Notes under the pieces: generated by a model | What the model was told of the DNA's origin: nothing | The model's database searches: none | The model's input: only the letters and a program-made list of their open reading frames with translations | Part shown: positions 33,250 to 34,053 of the stretch, piece after piece | Numbering within the stretch: the first letter of the stretch is position 1 | Layout of the letters: each line of letters begins with the position of its first letter | Translations under genes and position numbers: made by a program | Source: Acidobacteriaceae bacterium | Lineage (GTDB): Bacteria; Acidobacteriota; Terriglobia; Terriglobales; Acidobacteriaceae | Direction: 5' to 3' | Length of the DNA stretch: 34,053 bases | NCBI GenBank assembly: GCA_013361705.1 | Contig: JABFXN010000006.1 | Coordinates: 1 to 34,053, forward strand

Positions 33250-34053
33250 ATGACTTTTGGCCAACGACGTAAGATAACGTGTGTTTTTGCGTTCCTTCTT
33301 CTCTTCGTGACTGCACTAACACTCTCTGCACAGACAGGCGGGACCGCCAGTCTTCAGGGAGCCGTAACCGACCCCACAGGTGCCGCCATCTCTGGCGCGA
33401 ATGTCACAATCACCAATACCGATACCAAAGTTGCGCGCAATACCGTCACCGATACCGAAGGCCGCTATTCCCTTCCCAATATTCCTCCGGGGCCTTACAG
33501 TCTGACGGTCTCCGCAACATCGTTCAAGGGCTACTCCCAGACAGGCCTTGTTCTTGAAGTTGGCAGCAGCATCACCATCAACCCCTCCCTCAGTGTCGGT
33601 ACCTCTACCGAAACGGTGGAAGTGGCGGCATCCGGCGTCGCCATCGAAACAGAATCGGCAACCTACAAACAGGTCATCGATCAGAAGCGCATCACAGAGC
33701 TTCCGTTGAACGGACGCCAGGCAACGCAGTTGGTTCTGCTCACAGGCGGATCCGTGGTTGCACCCAGCAGTGACATGGTCGGTTCGAAAAACTACATCAC
33801 TTCGGTCGTGATCTCAGTCGCTGGATCGCAGGGTAACTACAATAACTATCTGCTCGACGGCGGTGGTTATACCGACAACTTCACGAACGTGAACCTTCCG
33901 TTCCCCTTCCCGGACGCGTTGCAGGAATTTTCGGTCGAATCGAACTCACTGCCGGCGCGTAATGGACTTCACCCTGGCGCTCTGATAAACGCCGTCACTC
34001 GGTCCGGCACCAATCAGTGGCATGGTTCAGCCTTTGAGTTCATCCGCAATAAC
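33250..34053 (+). CDS. Oar-like TonB-dependent receptor, N-terminal part (cut by window edge)
   Basis: Outer-membrane receptor with an N-terminal carboxypeptidase-regulatory-like domain. The frame is open to the window edge (268 codons). A signal peptide of about 30 residues (MTFGQRRKITCVFAFLLLFV...LSAQ) is followed by the regulatory-like domain: LQGAVTDPTGAAISGANVTITN, TVTDTEGRYSLPNIPPGPY and LTVSATSFKGYSQ. Then comes the plug region with RITELPLNGRQATQLVLLTGG and NYLLDGGGYTDNFTNVNLPFPFPDALQEFSVESN. ATG 33250 has AAGGAG with 6 nt spacing. Acidobacteria have many such receptors. No TonB box is needed in the visible part; substrate unknown. Confidence 0.95.
   Translation, partial: MTFGQRRKITCVFAFLLLFVTALTLSAQTGGTASLQGAVTDPTGAAISGANVTITNTDTKVARNTVTDTEGRYSLPNIPPGPYSLTVSATSFKGYSQTGLVLEVGSSITINPSLSVGTSTETVEVAASGVAIETESATYKQVIDQKRITELPLNGRQATQLVLLTGGSVVAPSSDMVGSKNYITSVVISVAGSQGNYNNYLLDGGGYTDNFTNVNLPFPFPDALQEFSVESNSLPARNGLHPGALINAVTRSGTNQWHGSAFEFIRNN

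Overview
The window looks like chromosomal DNA of an acidobacterium, most likely class Terriglobia (Acidobacteriaceae-like). Family signatures support this: a TIGR03436-type 'VWFA-related Acidobacterial' protein, an Oar-like TonB-dependent receptor with an N-terminal carboxypeptidase-regulatory-like domain, exported proteins with an LPDSP stretch after the signal peptide, many exported beta-propeller proteins, and a moderately high GC content with short divergent intergenic spaces. This is an assignment from protein families only; there is no rRNA or tRNA in the window.

Layout. 1-3322 (minus): the str operon rpsL-rpsG-fusA-tuf (tuf cut by the window edge), driven from a good promoter about 550 nt upstream. 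3944-9312: an exported acidobacterial protein, an S9 peptidase and a large Ig-like/propeller lipoprotein. 9393-10672 (minus): nusB translationally coupled to a lumazine synthase that carries an extra N-terminal VOC-like domain. 10709-14306: a small lipoprotein, a VOC protein, an MctP-like sodium:solute symporter and a D-2-hydroxyacid dehydrogenase. 14455-17419: rpsT, then an exported propeller-like gene whose two ends are fused to inverted copies of a 115-bp repeat, then an EamA transporter. 17436-18971: two HAD phosphatases. 19021-21299: a TetR-regulated membrane-protein cassette with two clear operators, a DUF1440-like protein and a DinB-like protein. 21417-23337 (minus): the VWFA protein, a CorE-type ECF sigma factor with a cysteine-rich tail, and a previously easy-to-miss 25-residue peptide with seven cysteines. 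23499-27398: a SpoIVB-type (S55) peptidase-like protein directly followed by a propeller protein. 27376-28946: fliM facing two small FliN/SpoA genes, with no other flagellar gene near. 28906-30570: a GT2 glycosyltransferase and a membrane-anchored protein. 30700-32639 (minus): a CHRD protein and a Tat-exported LanC-like protein in one operon. 33250-end: the start of an Oar-like TonB-dependent receptor with a promoter and a GntR-like palindrome.

Most interesting. (1) The CorE-type sigma factor together with the 25-residue Cys-rich peptide, tandem repeats upstream and a hairpin between the two: a compact candidate metal-sensing and metal-binding module. (2) A 115-bp inverted-repeat element in three copies (IS630/Tc1-like MITE candidate), two of which bracket one gene in inverted orientation and supply its stop codon and probably its N-terminus. 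(3) The VOC-lumazine synthase fusion. (4) The exported LanC-like protein lacking a complete canonical zinc site. (5) The TetR operator pair. All functional statements are from sequence reading; no database search was run.
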